DNA of 64,000 bases from Sedimentibacter saalensis (lineage in GTDB: Bacteria > Bacillota > Clostridia > Tissierellales > Sedimentibacteraceae). Below, one piece after another: positions 36,423 to 45,320 of the stretch; within the stretch, counting starts at the first letter, position 1; each line of letters opens with the position of its first letter. The DNA lies in contig NZ_VLKH01000002.1 of assembly GCF_007830175.1 (NCBI RefSeq), positions 372,001-436,000 of the forward strand, written 5' to 3'. Position numbers and translations under genes: made by a program. The notes below the pieces were generated by a model, which was given only the letters and a program-made list of their open reading frames with translations, did no database searches and was not told the origin of the DNA.

Positions 36423-37961
36423 TTATAAATTATTTCTATCGATATTGTATTTCTTCATCCTGTTGATTAATAACGTATGTGTTACTTCAAGGTTTTTAGC
36501 TGCTTCTCTGATGCTTTTGTTCACTTTGAGACTTTCAGTTATTTTTCTTTTTTCAAGACTTTCAATGCAGTCCTTAAGAGATGTACCTGATGTTTCTTCT
36601 TCCGGAACAATGTCATAGTTCAGCATTATGTCCTTTGAAGTAATTTCTTCTGAAGTTGAAAGTGCAGCAGCTCTTTCAAGTACATTTTGAAATTCTCTTA
36701 CATTTCCGGGCCAATTGTAATTTAAAAGCTTCCTCATGGCATTCTGCTCAATTCCTTTTATGTATTTATGGTACCTTCTTGAATGGATTCCTGCAAAATG
36801 CTCAAATAAAATGGGCAAATCTTCTTTTCTTTCCCTGAGAGGAGGAATATTTATGTTGAAAATATTTATCCTGAACAGGAGATCAAGCCTGAATTCCTTG
36901 TTCTTAACCATGTGATCGATATTTTGATTTGTTGCTGAAATCAGCCTTACGTCAAAATTAACTTCGTTTGCTCCTCCAACCCTTCGTACCTTTTTTTCTT
37001 GGAGAACCCGTAAAAGCTTTGCCTGAAGGTGCGGTGCCATGTCGCCTATTTCATCGAGGAATACTGTTCCTCCACCGGCAATTTCAAATATTCCTGCCTT
37101 GCCTTCCTTTCTGCCTCCCGTGAATGTTCCTCCTTCATATCCAAACAGCTCGCTTTCCAAAAGCTGATCTGGTATGGCTGCACAGTTGATGGCAATAAAA
37201 GGTTTTGATTTTCTTCTGCTTTCATTGTGAATGGCTCTGGCAAAAAGTTCTTTTCCTGTACCGCTTTCTCCGGTTATTAAGACCGGCGAGTCAGATTTAG
37301 AATAAAGTTTCCCTTGGTTAATTACTTGGAGCATCTTGTTGCTTTCAGCAACTATGTCGTCAAATGTTATGGGATTGTCATACCTGCTGAAACTTGTGTT
37401 GTCCATTTCATAAAAAGAGATAAGATAACTGCTTAAAACGTTTTCTTCATTGATGATTGGCTGCAAGTTAACTTGATATAACTGAGTTCCTATTTCCATG
37501 GTGTCCTTTGCCATAACGTTCTTTCCCTTTTTATTAAAGAAAGAAATGAGTTTGTCATAATCCATGTACTTGCGTATATTTACTCCTGTTATGTCCTTGC
37601 CTGCTGTCATAAAAATTTTTTCAGCGGCGTAATCGTTTACATACTTGATATCTCCTGTCCTGCTAAGCAGTGTCACACCGTGTGGTATTACATCAAGAAC
37701 TTTTTTTAACTCAGTGTTTTTTTCCTCGAATGGAAACAGTTCAATTTCCTCCAGACTGTCCCATCCCTTTAAACTGTTGAGCTCATCCTTAATTTTTTCC
37801 CATACATCATCTTCTACAGGCATGAGTTTTATGTATGCCACATAAGCATACACTTCCATCCAAATTAAGCCAACATCATATTTGTGAAGAACGCTTAATG
37901 CTTCATATGTCAAATGCGGCCTGTCTTCAGAAGCTGTAAGTTTTATTTTTTTAGTTTCCAT
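36423..37961 (-). CDS. TyrR-like sigma-54-type activator, for methionine gamma-lyase
   Basis: A 512-residue regulator: an N-terminal ACT-like part (about 1-75), a PAS domain (85-190), an AAA+ domain with Walker A GESGTGKE at 231-238, and a C-terminal helix-turn-helix (VNKSIREAAKNLEVTHTLLI) of the TyrR type. The sigma-54 contact loop reads GTFTGG (278-283) instead of GAFTGA, two changes, though the central FTG stays. ACT domains bind amino acids, so it may sense methionine or a product. It is encoded upstream of the lyase, apparently in one transcript from the -24/-12 promoter, so it would be autoregulated. Confidence 0.9.
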   Translation of the reverse strand: METKKIKLTASEDRPHLTYEALSVLHKYDVGLIWMEVYAYVAYIKLMPVEDDVWEKIKDELNSLKGWDSLEEIELFPFEEKNTELKKVLDVIPHGVTLLSRTGDIKYVNDYAAEKIFMTAGKDITGVNIRKYMDYDKLISFFNKKGKNVMAKDTMEIGTQLYQVNLQPIINEENVLSSYLISFYEMDNTSFSRYDNPITFDDIVAESNKMLQVINQGKLYSKSDSPVLITGESGTGKELFARAIHNESRRKSKPFIAINCAAIPDQLLESELFGYEGGTFTGGRKEGKAGIFEIAGGGTVFLDEIGDMAPHLQAKLLRVLQEKKVRRVGGANEVNFDVRLISATNQNIDHMVKNKEFRLDLLFRINIFNINIPPLRERKEDLPILFEHFAGIHSRRYHKYIKGIEQNAMRKLLNYNWPGNVREFQNVLERAAALSTSEEITSKDIMLNYDIVPEEETSGTSLKDCIESLEKRKITESLKVNKSIREAAKNLEVTHTLLINRMKKYNIDRNNL

Positions 37962-37981
37962 AATGTCTCCTATCTTAATAT

Positions 37982-37998
37982 AGCATATATCGTGCCAA
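37982..37998 (-). promoter_or_regulatory. Sigma-54-type promoter of the activator and methionine gamma-lyase
   Basis: TTGGCAC (37998-37992), five bases, ATGCT (37986-37982) on the minus strand. GG and GC are ten bases apart as required; -12 has ATGC instead of TTGC. It sits about 20 bases before the activator start, so the leader is short. Confidence 0.8.
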
Positions 37999-38059
37999 CC
38001 ATTTCATGTTCAAAATTCAATATAATTCATAGCAAAAAATCAAAAAACCATTTAATAAT

Positions 38060-38150
38060 GGAACAATATCATTCCAGAATTAAATAGTTTTGGAATATTA
38101 ACCTTTGTTATGGTTTGATATTGTACCTTATGGCACAATCTTAAACCATA
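38060..38150. promoter_or_regulatory. Candidate enhancer dyads upstream of the lyase unit
   Basis: Three related half-sites: GGAACAATATC (38060-38070), its inverted partner GATATTGTACC (about 38117-38127), and GGCACAAT (38132-38139). The last two sit inside a 42-base dyad with arms TATGGTTT (38109-38116) and AAACCATA (38143-38150). A further pair, ATTCCA and TGGAAT, lies at 38071 and 38091. They are 60-150 bases upstream of the -24 element, as expected for enhancer sites. Confidence 0.6.
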
Positions 38151-38168
38151 TTTTTCAATTTATCAATA

Positions 38169-39542
38169 TTATTCTTCTTTGTCATCAAAAATAACTGTGA
38201 ACAACGTTCCTTTGTTCTCACTGCTCATAACTTCAATTGAAGCTGTATGAAGATCAAGAATGTTTTTTACAATTGTAAGCCCTACTCCGTTGCCTTCTAT
38301 TTTGTGCCTGCTTTTATCAGCCCTGTAAAATCTCTCAAAAATATAAGGAATGTCCTCCCTTGAAATTCCCATGCCGTTGTCTTTAACTTCAACATATATT
38401 TTTTTGTTCCTGCTGTATAGATTTACAGAAACTTCTCCCATGCTTCCAGTAAACTTTATGGCATTGTGGATGAGATTGAAGAATACCTGCTTTAAATTGT
38501 CTTCATCTCCTGATACAATGTAGCTTTTTTCATTTTCCTTTGAAAAAGAAAGAGTTATATTTTTGCTGTCAGCTTCCATAATTAGTTCACTTACTAAATT
38601 TTCAAGCAGTTGGTCAAGTTTAAGTGCATGAAAACTTAGTTTCATGCTTTCTGCTTCAAAATCCTTCAACAAGTCAAGGTTGTTCAAAAGTTTTCCAAAC
38701 CTTACTATTTCATCATTTAATCCGGAGAGCCTTTCTGAAGTTACAGGGAACACTCCATCAATCATAGCTTCAAGATTGTTCTGCAAGACATTTAAAGGAG
38801 TTCGTATCTCGTGGGAAATATCAGAAACCAGACGTTTTCTCAACATATCCTGTTTGTTCAGCTTTTCAGCCAGAATGTTGACGCTGCTTCTTAAGTCTTC
38901 AATTTCTTTCACATCGCTGGTGCTATTTGTCTTGGCTTCAAATTCACCCTTTGATAATTTTACAGACATGCTTGCTACTTCCTTGATTGGAGCAGAAAAC
39001 TGCTTTGAAAAATACAAGCTTAGTATTGTAATTATAATGACTGTCATAGCTCCGCTTGCAACAATACTTTTATTGATTGATGCTTTGAACTGAATATCCT
39101 CTTCTGTCATCAGCAAAGGCGAGTATTGTCCCACTTCAACATATCCCACAACTTCATTTTTATAATGGAGTTCGAATTTTTTAGTTGTGTATACTCCCTG
39201 GTCCTGAACCATCATTTGTCCCAGGTTTACTTTATTCCTTATGTCATTGGGATTCATTCCCCATATTGCCTTGTTGTCCTTGTCGTACAGCGTCAGATTG
39301 TAATTGCTCATGTAGGCGTTGTGCATGAGCTCTATGCCTGTATTTTCGGACCATTGGCCCTCTTTTTCGTATTCTTCCTCCAGGTACGTTGTGATTGTTT
39401 CATACCTTTTGTTTTGAACTTCCAGCATGTATTCCTCAAAAATGCTGTTCATGGTTAAATTTACAAAAATCATAATAAGAAGTATTGCTGCTGCTGATGA
39501 AACAGTAAGCAATACTCCTATTTTTCTCCTAATTGAATGCAT
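38169..39542 (-). CDS. Sensor histidine kinase, metal-linked two-component system
   Basis: About 457 residues: membrane segments at about 12-32 and 160-180 around an extracytoplasmic sensor, a HAMP region, H-box VSDISHEIRTPLNVLQ, N-box FFNLIHNAIKFTG and G-box GNGVGLTIVKNIL. The start at ATG 39542 follows GGCGGTGAT; a GTG three codons earlier is possible. The gene overlaps its regulator's 3' end. Context with an HMA/cupredoxin protein suggests sensing of copper or another soft metal, but the sensor sequence gives no metal motif. Confidence 0.9.
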   Translation of the reverse strand: MHSIRRKIGVLLTVSSAAAILLIMIFVNLTMNSIFEEYMLEVQNKRYETITTYLEEEYEKEGQWSENTGIELMHNAYMSNYNLTLYDKDNKAIWGMNPNDIRNKVNLGQMMVQDQGVYTTKKFELHYKNEVVGYVEVGQYSPLLMTEEDIQFKASINKSIVASGAMTVIIITILSLYFSKQFSAPIKEVASMSVKLSKGEFEAKTNSTSDVKEIEDLRSSVNILAEKLNKQDMLRKRLVSDISHEIRTPLNVLQNNLEAMIDGVFPVTSERLSGLNDEIVRFGKLLNNLDLLKDFEAESMKLSFHALKLDQLLENLVSELIMEADSKNITLSFSKENEKSYIVSGDEDNLKQVFFNLIHNAIKFTGSMGEVSVNLYSRNKKIYVEVKDNGMGISREDIPYIFERFYRADKSRHKIEGNGVGLTIVKNILDLHTASIEVMSSENKGTLFTVIFDDKEE

Positions 39543-40227
39543 TTTGATCACCGCCGAATTTATAACCTGCCTTTGTGACAGTAATTATATACTTGGGATT
39601 TTTTGTGTCTTCCTCTATTTTCTTTCTTATGTTCTTAATGTGCACATCAACAGTTCTGTCATATCCGTCAAAATCATAGCCAAATATTTTATCTATGAGC
39701 TGTTCCCTTGACATAACCTTTCCCTTGCTTACAGCCAGAGTGTACAAAATGTCAAATTCGTTAGGTGTGAGTGAAACTTCTGTTCCTTTTAACATTACTG
39801 TACGTTTTTCATAATTTATTGATAAGTTTTTATCGTCATAAACAGCTTCAGATGTTCCAGTGTCCTTGTGAAGTCTTCTGAACAGCGAATTGACCCTGGC
39901 AGTAAGTTCTCTTGGGCTGAAAGGTTTAACAAGGTACTCGTCAGCACCTATGTTTAAGCCTTCGATTTTGTTGTCCAGTGTTCCCTTTGCCGTTAGCATG
40001 AAAATGTGCACGTCAGACTCCAGTCGTATTATTTTGCACACTTCTTCCCCACTCATGTCGGGAAGCATAAGGTCAAGAATAATCAGTTCTATTTTGTTTT
40101 TTCTGGCAATGTCTATACCGTCAATACCTTTTGCTGTCCAAAACACTTTGTAGCCTGCCCTTTCCAGGTATGCTCTTATTACATCAGCTACTCTTTCATC
40201 ATCTTCAATTATTAAAATGCTGTTCAT
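39529..40227 (-). CDS. OmpR-family response regulator, metal-linked
   Basis: 232 residues with receiver (acidic EDDE near residue 8, phospho-acceptor D53 in LIILDLMLPDMSG, Lys in LVKPFSPREL) and winged-helix DNA-binding domain (MSREQLIDKIFGYDFDGYDRTVDVHIKNIRKK). It lies 22 bases after the HMA/TauE fusion gene, so the kinase, regulator and fusion protein form one operon. Autoregulation is likely. Confidence 0.93.
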   Translation of the reverse strand: MNSILIIEDDERVADVIRAYLERAGYKVFWTAKGIDGIDIARKNKIELIILDLMLPDMSGEEVCKIIRLESDVHIFMLTAKGTLDNKIEGLNIGADEYLVKPFSPRELTARVNSLFRRLHKDTGTSEAVYDDKNLSINYEKRTVMLKGTEVSLTPNEFDILYTLAVSKGKVMSREQLIDKIFGYDFDGYDRTVDVHIKNIRKKIEEDTKNPKYIITVTKAGYKFGGDQNAFN

Positions 40228-40248
40228 TTTCTCTCCATATAAATTATT

Positions 40249-42042
40249 TTACTGCAGAATCATGCTGTTTCTAATTTCTTCAAGATCTGCACTCTCAAGA
40301 TCCTCAACTGTCTTAATTACACCAAGTACGGCTCCGTCTTTTATTATACCATAAATTCCGTCTTCACCAGATGTAAACTTAACCTTGCCTGAACCAGATG
40401 TTCCATCAAATGAAGCAACTGTTTCGCCAGTACTTCCATCAACCACTAAAAACTCTCCAATCTTATCGTCAAATTCATCCAGATTAAATTCAGTCTCTAT
40501 TGTTTCATTGCTTTTCACAACCGAAATAAGTGGTTTTAGTTCATAACCAATGCCTTCAATTTTAAGGCTGTTTTCTTCAGATTTTCCTATGAGCATTTCC
40601 GTTGGCACCTTTGTTATATCATCTCCGTAGATACTCTCTTTGCTTACATCTACCTGCTCTTCTTCATTCAGTGGACGCTTGCAGCAGTCAGGAGAAACCG
40701 CAGGTGGTGGAAGAGATGGGTCTTCAACTGTTGTATCAACTGTATCAAGCTTATCCACAACCCTTATTACTCCACCTATCATTCCCATCCAGCAGCTGAA
40801 ACTGATATCCTTATCTGATGGAGTGAATTCTATGATGTTTTCACCGCTTTTAACAACTTTTTGCAAGTCCATGGAAGGAACTATTATGGCATTGTTGCAT
40901 GTGTTTAATTCCTTGCCGTCAATAATCCATTTTACAGGTATTCCCTTTTGCACATAAAATGCATTTGGAACAAATCCTTTGTTGTTTACCGTCATCCTTA
41001 TTACCTGTGCACCATCTTCCATGACAGCCTTGGCAACATTTGGATTTGTGTTTTCGCCTGATGATTCTACTTTATCAAAGGCAAATACATTTGCCGGAGA
41101 AATTCCAATTATGGCAAACCCTCTGTTTCCCATAATCAGTCCGAGCACAATTACAAGAACTCCGCTCATTTTTAGAAGCCTCTTTGTGTATCCCTTGCTC
41201 AGAAGTCCTGACAAACCTCCAAATGCAAGCATCAATGGAACTGTACCCAAAGAAAATGCAAACATGGCCAAAGCTCCCTTTACAGGGCTTGATGTACCCA
41301 GTGCAAATATCTGCATAGTCTGCAGCGGTCCACATGGCATGAGTCCGTTAAGCAGTCCCACAACAAATGGAGATGAATGCTTACTTTTTATCTTACAAAA
41401 AGATTTTGGCATGTGCAACTGAAATTTTCTAAACATTCCAAAACCTGCCATATTAAATCCCATCATAATCATAAATGCCCCTGCAATTATCTGCACAGCT
41501 GCTTTAGATTTTATTGAAAGAGAAAAAGCTGAACCTGCTGCTCCTATTATAGCTCCAAGAATTGTGTAAGAAATGACCCTTCCCAAATTATATAAAAGTG
41601 TTGGTTTAATGGCTTCAAACTTATTGCTGCTTTCTGCTGAAATGCTTTGAGTAAGCATTATTCCGCCGCACATTCCTACGCAGTGAATAGATGTTAGCAC
41701 ACCTGCAAGGAACAAAACACCGTATGATGCATTTTGGAGAAATCCTTCCATGTTAAATCCGCTTGTGTTGAATCCAAGCATTGCAACTGCTGCTGCAATT
41801 ATTAATATTCCAAAAAACTTAAGATCTGATTTTTCTGTTGAATATCCTGCATTAAGTATCTCTTCTTTAACTTTTTTTACTTTTACTTTTTCATCATCAT
41901 ACTCTATGTCCAGATACTGCTCTGTGAAGCTTGCTTTTGCTTTCAGTACGCCTTCCGTTTTTAAGGCTGCATTTTCAACTCTTGCTTCGCAGGAAGAACA
42001 GGTCATATCATATACTTTAATCTTCTCTTTTTTTATACCCAT
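40249..42042 (-). CDS. HMA / TauE-SafE membrane / cupredoxin fusion protein
   Basis: A 597-residue three-part protein. N-terminal heavy-metal-associated domain with YDMTCSSCEARV (C15, C18). Then a six-span membrane domain like the sulfite exporter TauE/SafE or DsbD core (LTSIHCVGMCGGIMLTQS, GLLNGLMPCGPLQTMQIFALG, which places Cys in membrane segments). From about residue 355 there is a cupredoxin-like domain (NTCNNAIIVPSMD and ISFSCWMGMIGG), and the last 120 residues form a further unknown part. Similar fusions occur in Clostridia. A role in copper handling, perhaps moving copper or electrons across the membrane, is likely. Regulated by the two-component genes behind it. Confidence 0.88.
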   Translation of the reverse strand: MGIKKEKIKVYDMTCSSCEARVENAALKTEGVLKAKASFTEQYLDIEYDDEKVKVKKVKEEILNAGYSTEKSDLKFFGILIIAAAVAMLGFNTSGFNMEGFLQNASYGVLFLAGVLTSIHCVGMCGGIMLTQSISAESSNKFEAIKPTLLYNLGRVISYTILGAIIGAAGSAFSLSIKSKAAVQIIAGAFMIMMGFNMAGFGMFRKFQLHMPKSFCKIKSKHSSPFVVGLLNGLMPCGPLQTMQIFALGTSSPVKGALAMFAFSLGTVPLMLAFGGLSGLLSKGYTKRLLKMSGVLVIVLGLIMGNRGFAIIGISPANVFAFDKVESSGENTNPNVAKAVMEDGAQVIRMTVNNKGFVPNAFYVQKGIPVKWIIDGKELNTCNNAIIVPSMDLQKVVKSGENIIEFTPSDKDISFSCWMGMIGGVIRVVDKLDTVDTTVEDPSLPPPAVSPDCCKRPLNEEEQVDVSKESIYGDDITKVPTEMLIGKSEENSLKIEGIGYELKPLISVVKSNETIETEFNLDEFDDKIGEFLVVDGSTGETVASFDGTSGSGKVKFTSGEDGIYGIIKDGAVLGVIKTVEDLESADLEEIRNSMILQ

Positions 42043-42081
42043 TATCCACCTCTTGAATTTTTTTTGATTTAAATTTTAGAA

Positions 42082-42195
42082 TTATTTTTTTAGATAATAA
42101 ATTAATAAAACTATGGCAATAATAACAATAGTTGTAATGAAATATTCCTTGAAAGAATAAATTTTATTTGGTCTTGGTCCTCCGCAGCATCCCAT
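42082..42195 (-). CDS. 37-residue Cys-rich membrane peptide ahead of the HMA fusion
   Basis: A short gene read from ATG 42195 (behind AGAGG) to TAA 42082. The product begins MGCCGGPRPNKIYSFKEY and continues with a single membrane span (about residues 18-34) that ends in Lys-Lys. The CC pair on one side of the membrane suggests metal binding. It lies 39 bases before the HMA/TauE/cupredoxin gene on the same strand, so it should be first in that operon. It is too short for most gene finders. I know no family. Confidence 0.65.
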   Translation of the reverse strand: MGCCGGPRPNKIYSFKEYFITTIVIIAIVLLIYYLKK

Positions 42196-42241
42196 AATTA
42201 CATCCTCTTATAGTTTTTTATTTAATATTAACCTGGATTAA

Positions 42242-42282
42242 TGAAGAAATTATGAAGATGTACTCTCTACATAATTTCTTCA
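42242..42282. promoter_or_regulatory. 13-bp inverted repeat upstream of the metal-linked operon
   Basis: TGAAGAAATTATG and CATAATTTCTTCA, a perfect dyad with a 15-base middle, 47 bases upstream of the 37-residue gene. No T run follows, so an operator is more likely than a terminator; the adjacent response regulator is a candidate ligand. Confidence 0.5.
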
Positions 42283-42370
42283 CAACTGAATATTATAATA
42301 ATCATATGAATGACAATACCTAAAATAAGCTAATATCTTATAACAGGAAATCTCCTAATATAATTGTAAA

Positions 42371-42411
42371 ATAAGACTGTCAGTATGCTGGACTGACAGT
42401 CTTATTTTTTT
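42371..42411. terminator. Hairpin terminator in the leader of the NhaC gene
   Basis: ATAAGACTGTCAGT and ACTGACAGTCTTAT, a fourteen-pair stem, then a T run on the plus strand. It sits 63 bases before the NhaC start. It might attenuate that gene or end a short transcript; on the minus strand it could also insulate the metal operon. Confidence 0.7.
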
Positions 42412-42473
42412 ATATGATATTGTAATTTCTAAAATTGATTATATAATATATATATTAAATATAGGAGAATATC

Positions 42474-43805
42474 ATGGACTTTTTAATTGCTGTTATCATA
42501 TTTACCCTTTCACTTGTTTTAAGCATTTCAAAAGGCATATCAACTATTTATCCGCTTCTTATAGGAATGGCTGCTTTTTCTATGGTTGCGTACAAAAGAG
42601 GCCACAGCCTTAAAAACATTGCAGCAATGAATATTAAGGGAATGAAAAAAGCCCTCTCACTCATGCCGATTTTCGCTCTTATAGGCATGATAACCGCATT
42701 GTGGAGAGCTTCCGGAACCATTTCATTTTTTGTGTACTACGGAACAAAAATTATGAATCCTGACTTTTTCATATTGTTTGCATTTCTTCTTACGTGTGTG
42801 GTTTCCTTTGCCCTTGGAACAAGCTTTGGAACATGCGGAACAATTGGGGTTGTTCTCATAGTCCTTGCAAAAAGCGGAGGAGTTAACACATATGCTGCTG
42901 CAGGAGCAATTGTGTCTGGAGCATTTTTTGGAGACAGGTGCTCTCCCACTTCTTCAAGTGCCAATCTTGTAGCTGTGGTCACAGACACAGATTTGTACAC
43001 AAACGTTAAAAACATGTTTATTACTGGGCTGATTCCCTTTGTGATGACTGTTTGTTTTTACATTTTTTTGTCAGGAAAATACCCTCTCAACACAAAAAAC
43101 ACAGAACTGCTGAATGAAATTGCATCTTATTTCAATTTAAGCTTTGTAACTGTAATTCCTGCTCTCGTCATATTTTTTCTTGCAATAATGAAAAAGAATG
43201 TAAAAATATCAATGCTTGTAAGCATCATAACAGCATTTATAATCTGCCTTACTGTGCAGGATATTAAGCTTTATGAACTGCTGCGCACCATGCTGTTTGG
43301 ATTTCACCTGAATCCGGAAAGCTCACTGGCAAAAATAATATCCGGAGGGGGGCTGTTATCCATGGTGAGTGTTTCATTCATTGTTCTTATAGCTTCTTCT
43401 TATTCTGGTATTTTCGAAGGAACCGGCATGCTTAACGACATACAGGGATTTCTGGTAAAAATGAGCGAAAAAATAGGAGTATACCTTACAACGTTGTTCA
43501 CAAGCCTTGCCACTTGCGCATTTTGCTGCAATCAGACGCTTCCCATACTGCTTACAGAACAGCTCATGAACAAAATTTACGAAAAAAAGGGTCTGACTAA
43601 AGAGCATCTGTCAATAGACATTGAAAACACTGTAATTTTAACAGCCGAGCTTTTTCCCTGGAGCATTGCCATAGCGGTGCCCCTTGCAACATTGTCCGTT
43701 GATGCAGGAGCAATTCCATATGCAGTATTTCTTTACCTGGTTCCCATAATCAACGTTATGAGACTGCCTAAATGGAGTACAAAAAATCTATCTGTAAAAA
43801 TCTAG
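42474..43805 (+). CDS. NhaC-family Na+/H+ antiporter
   Basis: A 443-residue integral membrane protein with about eleven or twelve spans. The motif GDRCSPTSSSANLV and FGTCGTIGVVLIVLAKSGGV mark the NhaC family, which exchanges sodium for protons or, in some cases, malate or other substrates. A conserved acidic/Glu-rich stretch near ENTVILTAELFPWSIAIAVP is also family-like. The start follows AGGAGA. Its end overlaps by four bases with the convergent LysM gene. Ion is inferred from the family. Confidence 0.9.
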   Translation: MDFLIAVIIFTLSLVLSISKGISTIYPLLIGMAAFSMVAYKRGHSLKNIAAMNIKGMKKALSLMPIFALIGMITALWRASGTISFFVYYGTKIMNPDFFILFAFLLTCVVSFALGTSFGTCGTIGVVLIVLAKSGGVNTYAAAGAIVSGAFFGDRCSPTSSSANLVAVVTDTDLYTNVKNMFITGLIPFVMTVCFYIFLSGKYPLNTKNTELLNEIASYFNLSFVTVIPALVIFFLAIMKKNVKISMLVSIITAFIICLTVQDIKLYELLRTMLFGFHLNPESSLAKIISGGGLLSMVSVSFIVLIASSYSGIFEGTGMLNDIQGFLVKMSEKIGVYLTTLFTSLATCAFCCNQTLPILLTEQLMNKIYEKKGLTKEHLSIDIENTVILTAELFPWSIAIAVPLATLSVDAGAIPYAVFLYLVPIINVMRLPKWSTKNLSVKI

Positions 43806-45073
43806 AGCTTTCTTACATCAAAAGTATCATCAAGAAGCACCCAGTTTTGAGTGAATGGATAACCAAGTCCCCAGTAGCTTAAGCCTCTGAGGCCATATTC
43901 CTTCACAACATCAAATTTTGCACGGGCGCTTCTTGCATCTTCAAACCATACCTCATGAGCATTTCCTTCATCGTCTGTGTAGCGAAAGTACGGTGACTGG
44001 CTTACAAAATCATATTTGATTTCAGACATGTGTCTATATGCCCTGTTCATTGCTTCCTCAACACTTATGGTTTCTGCTTCCTGACCTTGAACAAAAGGAA
44101 GCTTCCAATCCCTTGCGTATATTTGAAAACCCATGAGTATTTTTTCTCTTGGAATTGTAGTAACAGCATAATCCAGCACCTTCTCTATTTCATTTATAGG
44201 AGAAATTGCTCTTGGAGGACCACCTCTCCATCCCCACTCATAAGTCATGAGCACAACAAAATCAGCCAGTCTGCCGTGTTCTGCATAATCATGGGCTTCA
44301 TACAACAGGCCCCTTTGTTCTGCGCTTGTTTTTGGAGCCAAAGCTGTTGATACAAAATATCCTTCTTCATGAAGCTTGTTTACGGTGCTTTCAAGAAATC
44401 TGTTGTAAGCTTCCCTGTCTTCTGGAAAAACATATTCAAAATCTATATTAAGTCCTCTGTATCCTTTATCCCTCATGGTGTTTAAAATATTGTTCTGCAC
44501 AGTTTCCACTATTTCCGGATTGTTCAATATTATTTTAGCTATATTTTCTCCCTTGACATTTCTTGTGAAGTTAACAATGGACATCATGGGAACAACTCCT
44601 TTGGCTATTGCTTCCCCTATGGCAGGTTCATCATCTATTTCTACAAGGCTTCCGTCCTCATTGATGAGATAAGCAAAAGGACTTAAATAAGTAAGACTAT
44701 CTCCTGCTCCCTGAACAACAGGTATGGCATCATCTCCTAAAATATAAGTAAACGCGTTCACATCTATTACCGGCTTTTCTTTTTCAGGAATTTTCAAAAC
44801 CAGCCCAGGATATATGGTATCAGGTGTCATTATCCGGTTTTCCCACAAAAGCTCCTGAACAGGAACACCATAGCTCTCGGCAATTTTCCATATTGTATCA
44901 CCTGATATCACTGTATGTTCCCTTATGTCTTCAGGAATCAAAAGCGGCTGTCCTACCAATAGAATCTCTGGATTGACAAGACCGTTTGCTTCCATGATAT
45001 CTTCTATGTCAGTTTTATAAAAGTCGGCAATTTTCCATAATGCCTCACCCTTTTGAACCGTATGTATGCGCAT
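43802..45073 (-). CDS. LysM-GH18 cell-wall hydrolase (YaaH-like)
   Basis: A 423-residue protein with two LysM repeats (about 3-47 and 51-96) followed by a glycoside hydrolase family 18 domain. The acid is E213 in RGLNIDFEYV, matching the DxxDxDxE active site. This is the architecture of YaaH/SleL-type enzymes, which act on spore cortex peptidoglycan. No signal peptide is visible from the ATG at 45073 (behind TTGGAGG); spore enzymes of this type often lack one. The frame runs 17 codons further upstream but without a ribosome site. Confidence 0.9.
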   Translation of the reverse strand: MRIHTVQKGEALWKIADFYKTDIEDIMEANGLVNPEILLVGQPLLIPEDIREHTVISGDTIWKIAESYGVPVQELLWENRIMTPDTIYPGLVLKIPEKEKPVIDVNAFTYILGDDAIPVVQGAGDSLTYLSPFAYLINEDGSLVEIDDEPAIGEAIAKGVVPMMSIVNFTRNVKGENIAKIILNNPEIVETVQNNILNTMRDKGYRGLNIDFEYVFPEDREAYNRFLESTVNKLHEEGYFVSTALAPKTSAEQRGLLYEAHDYAEHGRLADFVVLMTYEWGWRGGPPRAISPINEIEKVLDYAVTTIPREKILMGFQIYARDWKLPFVQGQEAETISVEEAMNRAYRHMSEIKYDFVSQSPYFRYTDDEGNAHEVWFEDARSARAKFDVVKEYGLRGLSYWGLGYPFTQNWVLLDDTFDVRKL

Positions 45074-45139
45074 GGCAACCTCCAAATAAATATATATTAT
45101 AAATATATTCGCCCAGGCTGTCATAATGATTAAAAATAA

Positions 45140-45162
45140 AAAAAAGGATGATAAATCATCCT
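45140..45162 (-). terminator. Terminator distal to purD
   Basis: AGGATGATTTATCATCCT then eight T on the minus strand, on the far side of repeat copy C from the purD stop. Confidence 0.75.
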
Positions 45163-45292
45163 CAGACTATAGAAACTTCGACGCTGTCATCCTGAACGTT
45201 AGTGAAGGATCTCATCTTTAATTGAGAACATGAGATTCTTCTGGCTGCGCCCTCAGAATGACAACGTCAAAAGTTACTTTGTAATCAACCTA
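45161..45292 (-). repeat. Dispersed repeat family 1, copy C
   Basis: About 132 bp in opposite orientation to copies A and B on the plus strand (GACGCTGTCATCCTGAA at 45180 and CTCAGAATGACAACGTC ending near 45268). It lies between purD's stop and its terminator; ATCATCCT-like flanks on both sides resemble the terminator arm. Confidence 0.82.
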
Positions 45293-45320
45293 AGGATGAT
45301 TACAGCTCTAGTAATTTTCT

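Noticed and set aside
38644-39093. 149-codon plus-strand frame inside the histidine kinase
   Set aside because: Shadow of a gene with complete kinase motifs; no ribosome site.
40979-41422. 147-codon plus-strand frame inside the HMA/TauE fusion gene
   Set aside because: Shadow of the membrane domain; composition follows the antisense of hydrophobic codons.
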